From the NCBI RefSeq assembly GCF_039994875.1, contig NZ_CP121196.1, positions 3,906,001-3,970,000 of the forward strand: DNA of 64,000 bases. Direction: 5' to 3'. The notes under the pieces are model-generated. The model was not told the DNA's origin. It did no database searches and saw only the letters and a program-made list of their open reading frames with translations. Both the position numbers and the translations under genes were made by a program. The DNA comes from Telmatobacter sp. DSM 110680 (GTDB lineage Bacteria > Acidobacteriota > Terriglobia > Terriglobales > Acidobacteriaceae). Positions 51,334-60,944 of the stretch are shown here, piece by piece; position 1 is the stretch's first letter; each line of letters opens with the position of its first letter.

Positions 51334-52056
51334 ATGCTGCGCTGCTGGACGATCATGCTGTGCGCGATTCTGCTTACGTTCCCTGCGTCGGCAAAGAGTA
51401 GAATTACGAAGCTCACCTTTGATTTTTCAGAACACGCAAGAGTGATGTATGTGGTCGTGCCTGAGAAACCAGAAGCGATGCCTGTCGTGGTGCTGCTCCA
51501 CGGGTCCGGACGCAACGGCGAGATCATGGCTCAAGCGTGGAAGGACTTGGCGGGGCAAGAGGGTTTCATCGTCGCCGCTCCCGATGCGTTCGACCCTGCT
51601 TCGTGGGGTTCGCTTATGGATCCACCGGAGTTTTTTTCGGCTGTAGTCGAACAGGTAAAGGCAATCCATGCCGTCGATGAGAGTCGCATCTACCTATTTG
51701 GTCACTCTGCAGGTGCGGCCTACGCGCTATTTCTGGCCGTCATGGATTCAGATTTGTTTGCGGCCACAGCCGTTCATGCAGGTGCGCTGCAGGCAAACCC
51801 TGACGGACTGTTTGAGCAGGCAGACAGAAAGATGCCGATCGCAATCTGGGTAGGCGATCACGATCCCAATTTCCCGGTCGATACGGTTGAGGCGACGAGA
51901 CGCCTCTATGCCGCAAACGGATACGAGATCAAGTTGAATCTAATTCCGAATCACGATCACAACTACTACGCTATTTCCGACCAGGTAAATGGAAAAGCCT
52001 GGGATTTTCTAAAGGGAGTTCGACTGAAGTCGGCAAGCAACGCCGGTCAGCCTTGA
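51334..52056 (+). CDS. Secreted alpha/beta-hydrolase esterase (LpqC/PHB depolymerase-like)
   Basis: Signal peptide (TIMLCAILLTFPASA) followed by the catalytic fold: VVLLHGSGRNGEIMA (oxyanion), FGHSAGAAYALFLA with the nucleophilic Ser, WVGDHDPNFP with Asp, and LIPNHDHNYY with His. The 240-aa size and the arrangement are those of polyhydroxybutyrate depolymerase/feruloyl esterase-like proteins. The frame is open further upstream, but the ATG at 51334 is the start before the signal peptide. Confidence 0.88.
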   Translation: MLRCWTIMLCAILLTFPASAKSRITKLTFDFSEHARVMYVVVPEKPEAMPVVVLLHGSGRNGEIMAQAWKDLAGQEGFIVAAPDAFDPASWGSLMDPPEFFSAVVEQVKAIHAVDESRIYLFGHSAGAAYALFLAVMDSDLFAATAVHAGALQANPDGLFEQADRKMPIAIWVGDHDPNFPVDTVEATRRLYAANGYEIKLNLIPNHDHNYYAISDQVNGKAWDFLKGVRLKSASNAGQP

Positions 52057-52185
52057 TACTTCTCTGAATCACCAATCGTCACCCGATACCATTTCTTGGT
52101 CACAATCTTGAATCGATAAGTACCTTCAAACGCTACGGTCCGTATAGCACTGTTCATCACACGGCTTCGACGCGGAGGAGATTTC

Positions 52186-53136
52186 GTGCAATCGATGCGC
52201 AATGGAATTCTGATTTCAGCATTGCTTCCTTTTGTGGGGTGGTCGCAATCGCCTTCACTCACGGATCCTGCGGTAGCGGCCGCTGACAAGACATACACAA
52301 CACAAAACTGGGCAGACGCCGAGAGTCAATATACAGCCCTCACACAACGTAGCCCTGAGAATCCGCGCTTTTGGTACCGGCTCAGCGTTTCTGCCCGGCA
52401 AGAAAAGCATTATGAGGTCGCGCTCTCCGCGATGCAAAAAGCCAAGACGCTGGGTGCGAGCAAGAATCTTCCCAATTTCATCGCGGACTACGAAATCGCC
52501 ATCATTCTTGCCGGTATGGGTGATGCGGATCGCGCGCTCGCGTCGTTGAAAGCCTCGGCTAATGGTGGATTCTCTCAACCAAACCGGCTCGCCAATGATC
52601 CCGAATGGAGTTCTTTGCGCAGCAATCCGCAGTTTATGGCGCTTTCGAAGCAGGTGCAGCACAACGCTGCCCCCTGCGAAGATGCGGAGTTTCGGCAGTT
52701 TGATTTCTGGATTGGAGATTGGGACGTCGCGTCAGCTTCCGATGGTACGCACCAGGGTTCGAGCCACGTTGCGAAAGAGATGGACGGATGCGTCATCTGG
52801 GAGAACTGGACTTCGGCCGGCGGTCCTTATTTTGGTAAGAGCTACAACACCTGGAACGTGAATCTCAAGCGTTGGGAACAATACTGGGTTGATAACGCCG
52901 CGGGCGTCATCTTCTTTCACGGCGGAATCAAAGACGGGGTCATGGACTACTGGACGGACGACGTACCCCTGCCAACAGGCGGCACGCTTCTGCGGCACCT
53001 TCAGTTCTTCAACCTTGGTCCGGACAAAGTCCGCCAGTTTTCGCAGGGATCGAACGATGGCGGAAAAAACTGGCACGTGGAATATGATTTCATCTACACG
53101 AAAAGCCCTCAGAAACCCGTAGCTCCCGGATCCTGA
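52186..53136 (+). CDS. Secreted TPR protein with FWIGDW domain
   Basis: The 316-aa protein starts with a short signal segment. Two TPR-like repeats (AESQYTALTQRSPENPRFWY, EVALSAMQKAKTLGASKNLP, ADRALASLKASANGG) are followed by a C-terminal beta domain with EFRQFDFWIGDWDV and GVMDYWTDDVPL (DUF1579-type). Such proteins are common in Acidobacteria and uncharacterised. GTG start after GAGGAG. The stop is adjacent to the end of the convergent CAP gene. Confidence 0.78.
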   Translation: MQSMRNGILISALLPFVGWSQSPSLTDPAVAAADKTYTTQNWADAESQYTALTQRSPENPRFWYRLSVSARQEKHYEVALSAMQKAKTLGASKNLPNFIADYEIAIILAGMGDADRALASLKASANGGFSQPNRLANDPEWSSLRSNPQFMALSKQVQHNAAPCEDAEFRQFDFWIGDWDVASASDGTHQGSSHVAKEMDGCVIWENWTSAGGPYFGKSYNTWNVNLKRWEQYWVDNAAGVIFFHGGIKDGVMDYWTDDVPLPTGGTLLRHLQFFNLGPDKVRQFSQGSNDGGKNWHVEYDFIYTKSPQKPVAPGS

Positions 53137-53937
53137 TCAATACAGCAGCACCGCAAGGCGATAAGAAGTGAAGGTGCCATCATCTCCGCGTGCGTCGCAA
53201 CTGCCTACCGCCGCTTCCTGGAATTGATGGGAGGCGAGATGATCGGCCAGTTGTTTCGGAAGATGTGTCACGTCCGAGCTTTCCCAGCGCATGATGAATG
53301 CGGGCTGCGAAAGGCTGTCGGAGCCGGGCAATCCCTTATCCATGATGCAGGCGGCGCGCGCGGCCCGATGATCAGCCAAGACCTTCACACCCGTTCGTTG
53401 GATTAGTTCAGAGAAACGTGATTCAACCTGTTCCTGTGTAAGCGCCTGCACGTTTCGAGAGAAATCCGCCGTGGCGTATAGCACTCCACGACTGGCAACG
53501 ACGGCAATTCCAACGCTGTCTACCTCAGGACTCAGCATGTTTTCCCGATGCGGTTTCGACTGCATCCAGCCATCCTGAATGGCTTCTATCGTGTGCGCGA
53601 CTGCAACATTCTCTTCGATCAAGTCGAAGTGCGCACCGGTCAGGCCGGCACGTTCAGAGACATTCAACTCTCCGGGATATTGATGAGCGATTGGCCCCTC
53701 TGAGGCCATCCGGAGTGTGTGCTTGCGTGCTGCTTCGGCAAGCGAGCGGTCCCACTGGAGCGGCGGCACTCCCGCCGCGGCGCGAGCCTGATTGGCCAGC
53801 CGCATCAACTGTTCTGCCTCTGGCTGAATTTCCCGGCCTTCCTGCGCTAACAAGGGAAGCGACATTGCAATCAGAAGCCAGAAAGCCACGAACAAGAGAG
53901 AAAGTCGTTTATCCAAACTAGTCACGCCCACTTTCAA
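53137..53937 (-). CDS. Secreted CAP-domain (SCP/PR1) protein
   Basis: A signal peptide (LLFVAFWLLIAMSLPLLAQ) precedes a CAP domain: LMRLANQARAAAGVPPLQWD, AARKHTLRMASEGPIAHQYP, IEENVAVAHTIEAIQDGWMQ, HRENMLSPEVDSVGIAV. This is the alpha-beta-alpha sandwich of extracellular CAP proteins. The C-terminal 90 residues are extra and have two Cys (AACIMDKG, GSCDARGDD). Function unknown. Confidence 0.92.
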   Translation of the reverse strand: MKVGVTSLDKRLSLLFVAFWLLIAMSLPLLAQEGREIQPEAEQLMRLANQARAAAGVPPLQWDRSLAEAARKHTLRMASEGPIAHQYPGELNVSERAGLTGAHFDLIEENVAVAHTIEAIQDGWMQSKPHRENMLSPEVDSVGIAVVASRGVLYATADFSRNVQALTQEQVESRFSELIQRTGVKVLADHRAARAACIMDKGLPGSDSLSQPAFIMRWESSDVTHLPKQLADHLASHQFQEAAVGSCDARGDDGTFTSYRLAVLLY

Positions 53938-54023
53938 AAATACAGGATCTTTCCGTCGCGATATTTTGACATCATCTGGAGGTTTGGAACCCAGGTCGGC
54001 TCCCCTGATCTGCGATCCCAGAT

Positions 54024-55349
54024 TTAGATAGCTGGTTTACGGTAGTCCTTACTGAAACCGCCACGCGATCCGATCCAGAGGATCAGAAGGAGAGACGGCA
54101 ATCCGACGACGCTGGTAAGCGCAAAAAACTGTGTCCAGCCTATCTTCTCTGACAACACTCCGCCCGAGGATGCGATCACAGTGCGACTAAGCGATGCGAG
54201 CGACGACAGCAGCGCGAACTGGGTTGCTGTAAAAGCGGGCGAGCACAAACTGGAAAGCCATGTTATTAACGCGGTCCCTGCCATCGCCCCCGTGAGATTT
54301 TCGGCGGTAACGCATAAGGCAAGGTATCCGACCCGATGCCCGCCTACGGCCTGGAGAACAAAAAACAGATTCCCGATTGCTTGTAAGATTCCGCAAAGAA
54401 TCAGCGAGCGGAGAATCCCGAATCTGGTCGTCACGACACCGCCAATCAGGGCTCCCGTCACAATCGAGAAGAATCCGAATATCTTCGAAGCAGTGGCGAT
54501 CTCAGGGAGCGAAAATCCCAGCGATATATAAAGCGGCGTTGACATCACACCCGCCATTGCCTCGCCCATTTTGTAGGCGAAGATGGCAATCAGAATGACG
54601 AGCCAAAGCGGCCGGTTCATGAAATCACGAAACGGTTCGATCACGGCTTTGAAAAGCGCGTGAAGAATCGTCTGCCACACCGAGTGAGCGACATACGACT
54701 TCTCCGCGGGCAGCTTCGGTTCGGGACCGAACACAAAGACCAGTAGTCCCACCCCAAGCAGTGCAGCCATGGTGGCATAGGCTGCGAACCACCCGTTCGA
54801 GGCCGCGATGAACAAGGAGCCCGCTCCGGCAGCCAGCATGCCAATTCGGTAGCCGGACTGAATCATGGCCGCTCCGGGGGCCTGCTGTTCGCTGTCCAGG
54901 CTCTCCACACGCCAGGCATCGATGACAATGTCCTGGCTCGCAGACAGAAACGCAACCACAACCGCCAGGACAGCCATGCGCGAGAGGTTGTGCTTCGGAT
55001 CGCATGATCCCATAGCGAGGATTGCACCGATGAGAAGAATCTGGATAGTGATTCCCCAGCCGCGCCGTCGTCCCAAGGGCAGCGGTGGAGGCACTCGATC
55101 AATGAGCGGCGCCCATACGAATTTGAATGAGTAAGCGGTGCCAACCAAAGCGATGGCGCCAAGCGTTGAACGCCGCACGCCGACAGTCGCAAGCCATGCT
55201 TGAAGAGTGGAGTACGTGAGAAGCAAAGGCAGGCCGCTGGCAAATCCAAGAGCGAGCACCTGCAGCACGCGTGGCTCAGTGTAGGTTGCGACCGCTTTAC
55301 GCCAGTTTGTTTGAGCGTGTACTTCGTTGGTTCCGGGTAAGTCAGTCAT
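54024..55349 (-). CDS. AmpG-like MFS muropeptide permease
   Basis: The 441-aa protein has 12 helices. The AmpG-type N-terminal signature is VLALGFASGLPLLLTYSTLQ, AWLATVGVRRSTLGAIAL, YSFKFVWAPLIDRVPPP, with the loop motif GRRRGWG and DAWRVESLDSEQQAPGA. AmpG imports cell-wall muropeptides. An MFS member with another substrate cannot be excluded. No ampC/ampR neighbour is seen. Confidence 0.92.
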   Translation of the reverse strand: MTDLPGTNEVHAQTNWRKAVATYTEPRVLQVLALGFASGLPLLLTYSTLQAWLATVGVRRSTLGAIALVGTAYSFKFVWAPLIDRVPPPLPLGRRRGWGITIQILLIGAILAMGSCDPKHNLSRMAVLAVVVAFLSASQDIVIDAWRVESLDSEQQAPGAAMIQSGYRIGMLAAGAGSLFIAASNGWFAAYATMAALLGVGLLVFVFGPEPKLPAEKSYVAHSVWQTILHALFKAVIEPFRDFMNRPLWLVILIAIFAYKMGEAMAGVMSTPLYISLGFSLPEIATASKIFGFFSIVTGALIGGVVTTRFGILRSLILCGILQAIGNLFFVLQAVGGHRVGYLALCVTAENLTGAMAGTALITWLSSLCSPAFTATQFALLSSLASLSRTVIASSGGVLSEKIGWTQFFALTSVVGLPSLLLILWIGSRGGFSKDYRKPAI

Positions 55350-55651
55350 CTCAGTTTTTCGGGTATCCTGAATCAGCCTTTTGTAGCACTTCAGTTTTTT
55401 GCATCAAGGATCGCAGGAATCAATCTTAGAGCAGTGCTGGCCAATCAGAAGTAGGAGAGCCAACAGAGTCAACGTACCACGAATGGCTTCACCCGCTCCC
55501 AGTCTCGTCACGTGAGATTACATCTCGTTGATTCACTGCATTGGGTTATCGGCAGTCGCAGTTGCAGTGCTTGGCTTCAACTTCCGGGGAGACGCTCTGT
55601 GCGACCAATTCGGTCCGCGCACACGTCTGGAAATGGGGTTGTGATAGAGCT

Positions 55652-56146
55652 ATGGTGATTGTGAAAAAAGGCGACTGTGAGCATTGCGGTAGATTCTACC
55701 GCTATTCGCTCTGGCACTCCGGCTTCGGAGACAACTCCTACGCATACTGCGACGATTGCGGCATGCTGGCCTCGATCAATTACGAAAATCCGGCTGTTGT
55801 AGGTTTCCCGCCTCTCACGACGCAATACGCCGAAATTGAGGAATCATGGGAGCCGTTGTTGCGGCCTTGCTCCTGCGGTGGGCGATTCCGTAAAGGTGCA
55901 TCGCCGCGCTGCCCTTTCTGTAATGAGCCTCTTTCTGCCAAACATGCAGCAGGCCACATTCAGGCACAGGCACAAGGCGCGGGAAAGGGATGGCGCTGGC
56001 AGCAGAACTGGAGCGGCGTCTACTGCATGGCCATCGACAATCCGCAAAATCCAGGAACCCCTCTGCAGATTGTGGATCCCGTGATCGCACCGGAACTTGT
56101 CAAGACCAAGAGGCGCTGGTCGCTCCTGTTTAATTTTGGCCGATGA
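55652..56146 (+). CDS. Zinc-ribbon protein (164 aa)
   Basis: KGDCEHCGRFYRYS with YCDDCGML forms one CxxC ribbon, and RPCSCGGRFRKGASPRCPFC a second one. The C-terminal WRWQQNWSGVYCMAIDN is beta-rich. ATG at 55652. The stop overlaps the phosphoesterase start (ATGA). Confidence 0.7.
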   Translation: MVIVKKGDCEHCGRFYRYSLWHSGFGDNSYAYCDDCGMLASINYENPAVVGFPPLTTQYAEIEESWEPLLRPCSCGGRFRKGASPRCPFCNEPLSAKHAAGHIQAQAQGAGKGWRWQQNWSGVYCMAIDNPQNPGTPLQIVDPVIAPELVKTKRRWSLLFNFGR

Positions 56147-56607
56147 AGATTGGAATAGTCAGCGATACGCACGGGCTGCTGCGTCCTGAAGTAATTCCGG
56201 CGCTAACAGGAGTTGAGCACATCCTTCACCTGGGCGATGTCGGCGACCCTCAGATTTTGAAATCACTTGAAACGGTGGCGCCCTTAACCGCGATCCGCGG
56301 CAATATAGATCGCAGCGGGCCTTGCAGCCTTCTACCCGCGACCGAAGTTGTGCTGCTCGAAGGTAAGTACATCTATATGCTTCACGATGTGCACACCCTG
56401 CACCTGGACCCCGCAGCTGCCAAATTCGCGGCGGTGCTTTATGGCCACTCGCATCAGCCGGGCTTTAGGCGGCACAAGGGCGTGCTTTACTTCAATCCGG
56501 GATCTTGTGGACCGCGCCGCTTCGAACTCCCTGTCACGATAGGAATGATGACAATCGAGAAAGATACCGATCCCGTCGCCGAGATCGTGCACCTTGATTG
56601 TGCTTAG
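56143..56607 (+). CDS. YfcE/MJ0936-type metallophosphoesterase
   Basis: The 154-aa protein has KIGIVSDTHGLLRPEVIPAL (metal motif D-x-H), HILHLGDVGDP (GD), AIRGNIDR (GN), LHDVH and YGHSHQP (GH-x-H). This is the complete calcineurin-like motif set of the short YfcE group with phosphodiesterase activity. Translationally coupled with the zinc-ribbon gene. The end overlaps the convergent PagL gene by four bases. Confidence 0.95.
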   Translation: MKIGIVSDTHGLLRPEVIPALTGVEHILHLGDVGDPQILKSLETVAPLTAIRGNIDRSGPCSLLPATEVVLLEGKYIYMLHDVHTLHLDPAAAKFAAVLYGHSHQPGFRRHKGVLYFNPGSCGPRRFELPVTIGMMTIEKDTDPVAEIVHLDCA

Positions 56608-58496
56608 CGGAGGTCCCGCTCGGTTCGTTGATCGCCCTTGGTCTTGAACCGTGAAACACCAACATAAAACGTATTCGCATCGGTGCCCGGGTTGTGTTGG
56701 CTGATGTTTGCGTTGGACAAGTGTTGATAGCGATAGCCAATCGTGATTGCCTGGTTTTTATGGTGGAAGATGTTTACTCCAGTTCCGTAATCAATCGTGT
56801 ACATGAATTGCGAACCCTGCGGGCTGAGTACGCGATCGCTGAAGTAGATGAATCCTCCGTCGGTAGAAAAGAACGGCTGCACACGATGAAGCGGCAGGAA
56901 GTCTGCCTGAAATCCCACTGGACTGAGTCCGCTGCCGTAGACGCGCTTGCGCTGGTTAAACAAAGTCCCTGTCGAAGTTGTGTTCGGCGTAGGCCAGTCG
57001 AGCATGGCCAGCGCTGTCATCTCGGGAGAATAGCGCAAGGTCCACGATTGATGATGACGGTAGAGTTCATAAGAGTAGCGGAGATCGATTGGCATGTACT
57101 TTACGTCGCCGGCATATCCCCAGATGTGACCACTCATCGCGGAAATTCCCCACCATGCACCAAATTCGTGTTTGCCGCCCGGACCCTGCCAGTTTGGCGG
57201 GGCGGTTGCGACAGGAGCGGGCTCAACTTCGGCAAGGTAGGCCTCGGCGCCGCTGTCATGATGCCGCGAGGCATAGCGCATTGCCTCGGCAGTCGATGCG
57301 GTCACGCCTTCACCGGCATCGCTGAAGAAGCTGTTCGCCTTGACGATGCGCGAGTCGCGATACCATGGTGGGCGGAAGCGCAGAATGTTGGCAAAGCCGC
57401 GCGCCGGTGTGAGGAAGTTCGCCATTGTCAGCAGAATCGGATTGTGGCTCTTGTCTTCGAGCTTGGTCACTACATGCTTGTCGAGATAATCCTCGGCAAT
57501 GGTCCATCCGAAGCCCCCGAGCGGCGTGGTGACAAGCTCAACCCATCCGGTCTCGTTGGTTAATACACCCTTGTCGTAGAAATAGTGATCGCCATTGTGA
57601 CCGATGCTGGCTTCGCCGAGCGGGCCGAGTTTCCACTCAAAGCTGTAGAAGGTTGACCACGCGAGCGCACGCATGCGGGAGTGCCAATAAGCGCGATCAT
57701 TCTGGAAGTCGAGGGTCATTCCTTTTGGGTCATTCTGGATCCAGATGCTGTTGGTGATGGCGCCCATCATGGGATGGCCCACATAGTCGTCGAGCGCCGG
57801 GTTGTTGTCGGACCACCGATCCCAACGCCACTCTGCAGCCGACGCGATATAACGGTCCCACCATTTCCCGGTGAGCGTTTCGGTGCGATACCAGTAGCCC
57901 GTGTAGACATTGCCGGCGTTTTCAAATGAATTAAACAGCAGGGACTCAATCACCATCGGTCCCCAATGCATTCGGCATTCACGCGCACGAGTTGTGTCCG
58001 TGGGACAGTCCTTAAGCGGTACGTATCCTTGATGCGGGGGCGGCTCTACACGGGGTTCGAAAGCTTCGCCGGTGGACGCGCTCCAAGCCTCAGGATTGAA
58101 CGGCGGCAGAGTAGCGGATGTCGATGGAGACCCTGCGTATGACGGTTCACCCAATACCGGCATCTGCCCGGAGGGGATGTTGTTGAGTTGCACCGGAACG
58201 GGTGCTGCTGGAAGCGGCGCATCTGGGATGGACGATGCATTTCCTGCGGAGTTCGGTACTTGATCGGATCGCGAAGGCGGATCGGCTACTGCGACTGGTG
58301 CCTCTTGCCCGACGTCGGCGGATTGTGAAAATGCTGCATTGCAGGCGGACAGGCAAATCACGGTGAATATAAGGTTGCGAAATAGCAAAAGGTATCGCTG
58401 CAATGGGATCAATTCGTATTTTTCTTTATTCGTCTTTCTACTGCTGTCGACATGCTCTGCTTCGGAACACGATCTTTTATACGTAGGGAACTTCAA
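56604..58496 (-). CDS. Large outer-membrane protein with PagL-like C-terminus
   Basis: The 630-aa protein has a signal peptide (FRNLIFTVICLSACNAAF) around residues 38-57, a Pro/Ala/Ser-rich linker, a large helical central domain (MVIESLLFNSFENAGNVY, HPMMGAITNSIWIQND) and a C-terminal PagL-type barrel. That barrel carries the His-x-Ser-Asn motif GYRYQHLSNANISQHNPGTD, as in lipid A 3-O-deacylases, and DYGTGVNIFHHKNQ. PagL alone is about 170 aa, so this is a fusion of a helical DUF3943-like membrane module and PagL. Outer-membrane lipid modification is likely. Confidence 0.75.
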   Translation of the reverse strand: MKFPTYKRSCSEAEHVDSSRKTNKEKYELIPLQRYLLLFRNLIFTVICLSACNAAFSQSADVGQEAPVAVADPPSRSDQVPNSAGNASSIPDAPLPAAPVPVQLNNIPSGQMPVLGEPSYAGSPSTSATLPPFNPEAWSASTGEAFEPRVEPPPHQGYVPLKDCPTDTTRARECRMHWGPMVIESLLFNSFENAGNVYTGYWYRTETLTGKWWDRYIASAAEWRWDRWSDNNPALDDYVGHPMMGAITNSIWIQNDPKGMTLDFQNDRAYWHSRMRALAWSTFYSFEWKLGPLGEASIGHNGDHYFYDKGVLTNETGWVELVTTPLGGFGWTIAEDYLDKHVVTKLEDKSHNPILLTMANFLTPARGFANILRFRPPWYRDSRIVKANSFFSDAGEGVTASTAEAMRYASRHHDSGAEAYLAEVEPAPVATAPPNWQGPGGKHEFGAWWGISAMSGHIWGYAGDVKYMPIDLRYSYELYRHHQSWTLRYSPEMTALAMLDWPTPNTTSTGTLFNQRKRVYGSGLSPVGFQADFLPLHRVQPFFSTDGGFIYFSDRVLSPQGSQFMYTIDYGTGVNIFHHKNQAITIGYRYQHLSNANISQHNPGTDANTFYVGVSRFKTKGDQRTERDLR

Positions 58497-58931
58497 GCCT
58501 GCAGGCCTCCTGAAAAGATTGATTCGGGAAATCTTGGTGATAGGGCCGGGAAACGCAGCGATTCAGCTACTTATCTATTAGACATTCAAATATTGAAGAA
58601 GCCTTCTTACTTACAAATGAAGATTTGGACATCCTGGTTCGATCAGACCATACCTGGAAAGCTTGGATGCAGATTTCGACCTATCTCCTGTCTGCAAGCT
58701 TCATCAAATGGGGGGGGGAATTCACGAACATGTTTGCCGACCAATCGGCAGCAAACATCCCAGGACCAGGGGTAGTCCCGGGTTACAGATGGCCGTGAGC
58801 AAACCCGCTGACCCAAACCGTGCCTTCTGCTTTTTTGCCTGCTTTACAGTGACAAAGGAGAGCCGAGAATCGATTGCGGATTGCCATCGATCCCCAACTC
58901 TCGCTCGATTGGGCCAAAAACGAAAGGACGC
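58497..58931. other. Gene-free spacer
   Basis: Includes a G-run (about 9 G near 58715) but no supported gene. Confidence 0.45.
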
Positions 58932-59273
58932 TTAGAACTGGCGGGTGTATTTCCTCACATCACGAATGCCCGCGCCGATGCCCAGGACGTGGTCGATACG
59001 GCGCTGAAATGGATCAGATGGCACCGGTTGCAGCTCAGCACTCGCCTCGGCCGCTTGTGTAGCGATAGGTTGGGTCACTTCAGGGGTTACAGCCTGGGAA
59101 ACTGCCTCGGTGTTTGGGTCTTCCCCGAACAGCGCCTTGAGCACGGTGACGAGTCTCTCAACCTGCTCTTTGCGCACACGCAGCTTTTCAAATTCGGCAT
59201 TGATCTCGATCAATTCCGTCTTTGCGGCTTCGAATGCTACACGATAAATCTCTCTCGAACCTTCCAATTTCAT
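58932..59273 (-). CDS. Small coiled-coil protein, paralogue 1 of 3
   Basis: The 113-aa protein (EGSREIYRVAFEAAKTELIEIN, FEKLRVRKEQVERLVTVLKA, LFGEDP) has a conserved N-terminal helical hairpin, an Ala/Thr/Gln-rich linker and a conserved C-terminus (PVPSDPFQRRIDHVLGIGAG...KYTRQF). Two neighbours (59536 and 60106) share both ends. No family is known. ATG at 59273 preferred. Confidence 0.75.
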   Translation of the reverse strand: MKLEGSREIYRVAFEAAKTELIEINAEFEKLRVRKEQVERLVTVLKALFGEDPNTEAVSQAVTPEVTQPIATQAAEASAELQPVPSDPFQRRIDHVLGIGAGIRDVRKYTRQF

Positions 59274-59535
59274 ACCCCCACAGGCGCGTAGTCTAGCACG
59301 CGTGTGAAGCTGGAAAGTAAGAGTCAATAGTAAGAGTTACCGGACGCAGTGCGTGACATTCAAGTCTTCAATCACCGCGCAAACAAAGGCAATTTATTGC
59401 ATTGGGAAGAGAGGATGAGGAACGAGAAGAAGCCGAGGAACAACCCGGCAGATTTCACGAAAAACGGTCAGCGGTGCCCCGCCGTGCTGCCGGCTCCGCA
59501 CCGCTCACCGTATACACGCTGGCTCGCGGTCAGCG

Positions 59536-59880
59536 TTAAAACTGGCGACTGAACTTGCGCCCCACACCGTGACCAAGTGCGCTGTCGAGGCGACGCGCAA
59601 ACGGGTCGGACGAAGCGCCGTTGCCATTGGTGGCTTGATACTGGTACGTAGGCTCTTCCTGAGACTGAATCGCCTCGTTGGCGGCGTCGGAAGCGCTTTG
59701 GACGGCGGCTGCTGCGGCCGCGGCTTCTTCCGCACCAAGTAGAGGCTTGAGAGCCATAACAACTTTTTCAATGCGATCTTTGCGCGCCCGGAGTTCCTCA
59801 TACGCCCCGAGGATGTCGTTCAGTTCCGAGTTCGCCGAGTCAAACGCAACGCGATAAACTTCTCCACTATTGGGCTTCAT
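59536..59880 (-). CDS. Small coiled-coil protein, paralogue 2 of 3
   Basis: The 114-aa product: GEVYRVAFDSANSELNDILG, AYEELRARKDRIEKVVMALK, PLLGAEEAAAA, then SSDPFARRLDSALGHGVGRK. Same plan as its neighbours. The linker is Ala/Gln-rich. ATG at 59880. Confidence 0.75.
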   Translation of the reverse strand: MKPNSGEVYRVAFDSANSELNDILGAYEELRARKDRIEKVVMALKPLLGAEEAAAAAAAVQSASDAANEAIQSQEEPTYQYQATNGNGASSDPFARRLDSALGHGVGRKFSRQF

Positions 59881-59978
59881 TTCGATCTCCAGAGCAAAAT
59901 TTAGCATGATTTAGAATATTGCTTCTGCAACTATTAGGTCAGTCACATCTTTAAGATATTGCAGGACATAGACGCGAT

Positions 59979-60012
59979 CAGGCGCTCCCCATCGAAAGAC
60001 GGGGAGCGCCTG
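59979..60012. terminator. 12-bp perfect hairpin between paralogues 2 and 3
   Basis: CAGGCGCTCCCC (59979-59990) pairs with GGGGAGCGCCTG (60001-60012) around ATCGAAAGAC. No T run, so it is a possible attenuator or mRNA-stability element rather than a standard terminator. Confidence 0.5.
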
Positions 60013-60105
60013 CTGGGTTGACCATTTTCACACTTGCCAAAGGCGGATCGCTCCGCATTTTCCAGCCCGGTTATGGTCTGCGTACTCTGTTTTGGCCCGT
60101 TGCCC

Positions 60106-60573
60106 TTAGATGGGCGACAGAAGGCCTTCCGGCCTCTGTTGCCAACCCCACAGGGCGTCGTCGATGCGTCTCTGGAACGGGTCCGCGGAAGGTTGCCGGA
60201 AATAGGCGACCTGCTCCGCCGTGGCCTCGGCCATCGCATGCACCGGTTCTGGAACCTGCTCTTCCTCCACGATGTGAACCACTGCAGGTTCGGTTGTTGT
60301 CACTTCCATGCCAGGTCCGGAGATCTGCATGAAGGTATAGCCCACGGGTTCGAAAGATTTGGATTCGACCTCAGGCGCAGCCTCAGTTGTGGCGGCGCTG
60401 ATTTCAACGGTTGGGGTTTCGGCCTGAAGACCGATGAAAGGCCTCAAAGCCTCAACGATCTTTTCGATCTGCTCTTTTCTTGCCTTAAGCAACTCAAACT
60501 TAGTGACGATGTCGCTGAGTTCGGTGGTCGCTTCGTCCAATGCGAATCGGTAAGTTTCTGTTCTCATAGTCAA
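60106..60573 (-). CDS. Small coiled-coil protein, paralogue 3 of 3
   Basis: The 155-aa product starts RTETYRFALDEATTELSDIV, TKFELLKARKEQIEKIVEAL, RPFIGLQAET. It has a longer acidic linker (Glu/Val/Thr rich) and ends PSADPFQRRIDDALWGWQQR. The C-terminal RQF of the other two is replaced by another ending. An ATG at 60567 is an alternative start. Confidence 0.75.
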   Translation of the reverse strand: MTMRTETYRFALDEATTELSDIVTKFELLKARKEQIEKIVEALRPFIGLQAETPTVEISAATTEAAPEVESKSFEPVGYTFMQISGPGMEVTTTEPAVVHIVEEEQVPEPVHAMAEATAEQVAYFRQPSADPFQRRIDDALWGWQQRPEGLLSPI

Positions 60574-60944
60574 CCCTTGGTGGCATTGTGTAGCACCTAG
60601 GTGTTACCAAACAAGGGATAAGTAACGGCAGGGAGGATTACTGCTGTAACGCAAGTAACGTACGGTATTGTCCTTTTGTGCAGATTTCGGACGAGATGGC
60701 TGCGAGAAGGTTGTGGCTGAAACAACTGCTGGCATTGGTGTTGGCGGTTGGCAGGTAGATCGCAGATTCTGTGGAGTCTTGAAGAGTCCTCGTTAAGGCT
60801 TCGGTTGGAGCATGGATGGGCACGGAGAGTTCTGGACGTGCTAGAGCTGGTCCCTCGACTTATCTCGGGATCACGAGGCGCTTCGGGAAAGACATCCACC
60901 CCACTGAATTGGGTCAATGGGGTGGACGCAGTGAATCGCGGACG
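60574..60944. other. Gene-free spacer between paralogue 3 and pullulanase
   Basis: No gene is supported in these 371 bases; only terminator or promoter function would be expected. Confidence 0.4.

Noticed and set aside
56694..57563. 289-codon plus-strand frame within the PagL-like gene
   Set aside because: No domain, no ribosome binding site; shadow of the large minus-strand gene.
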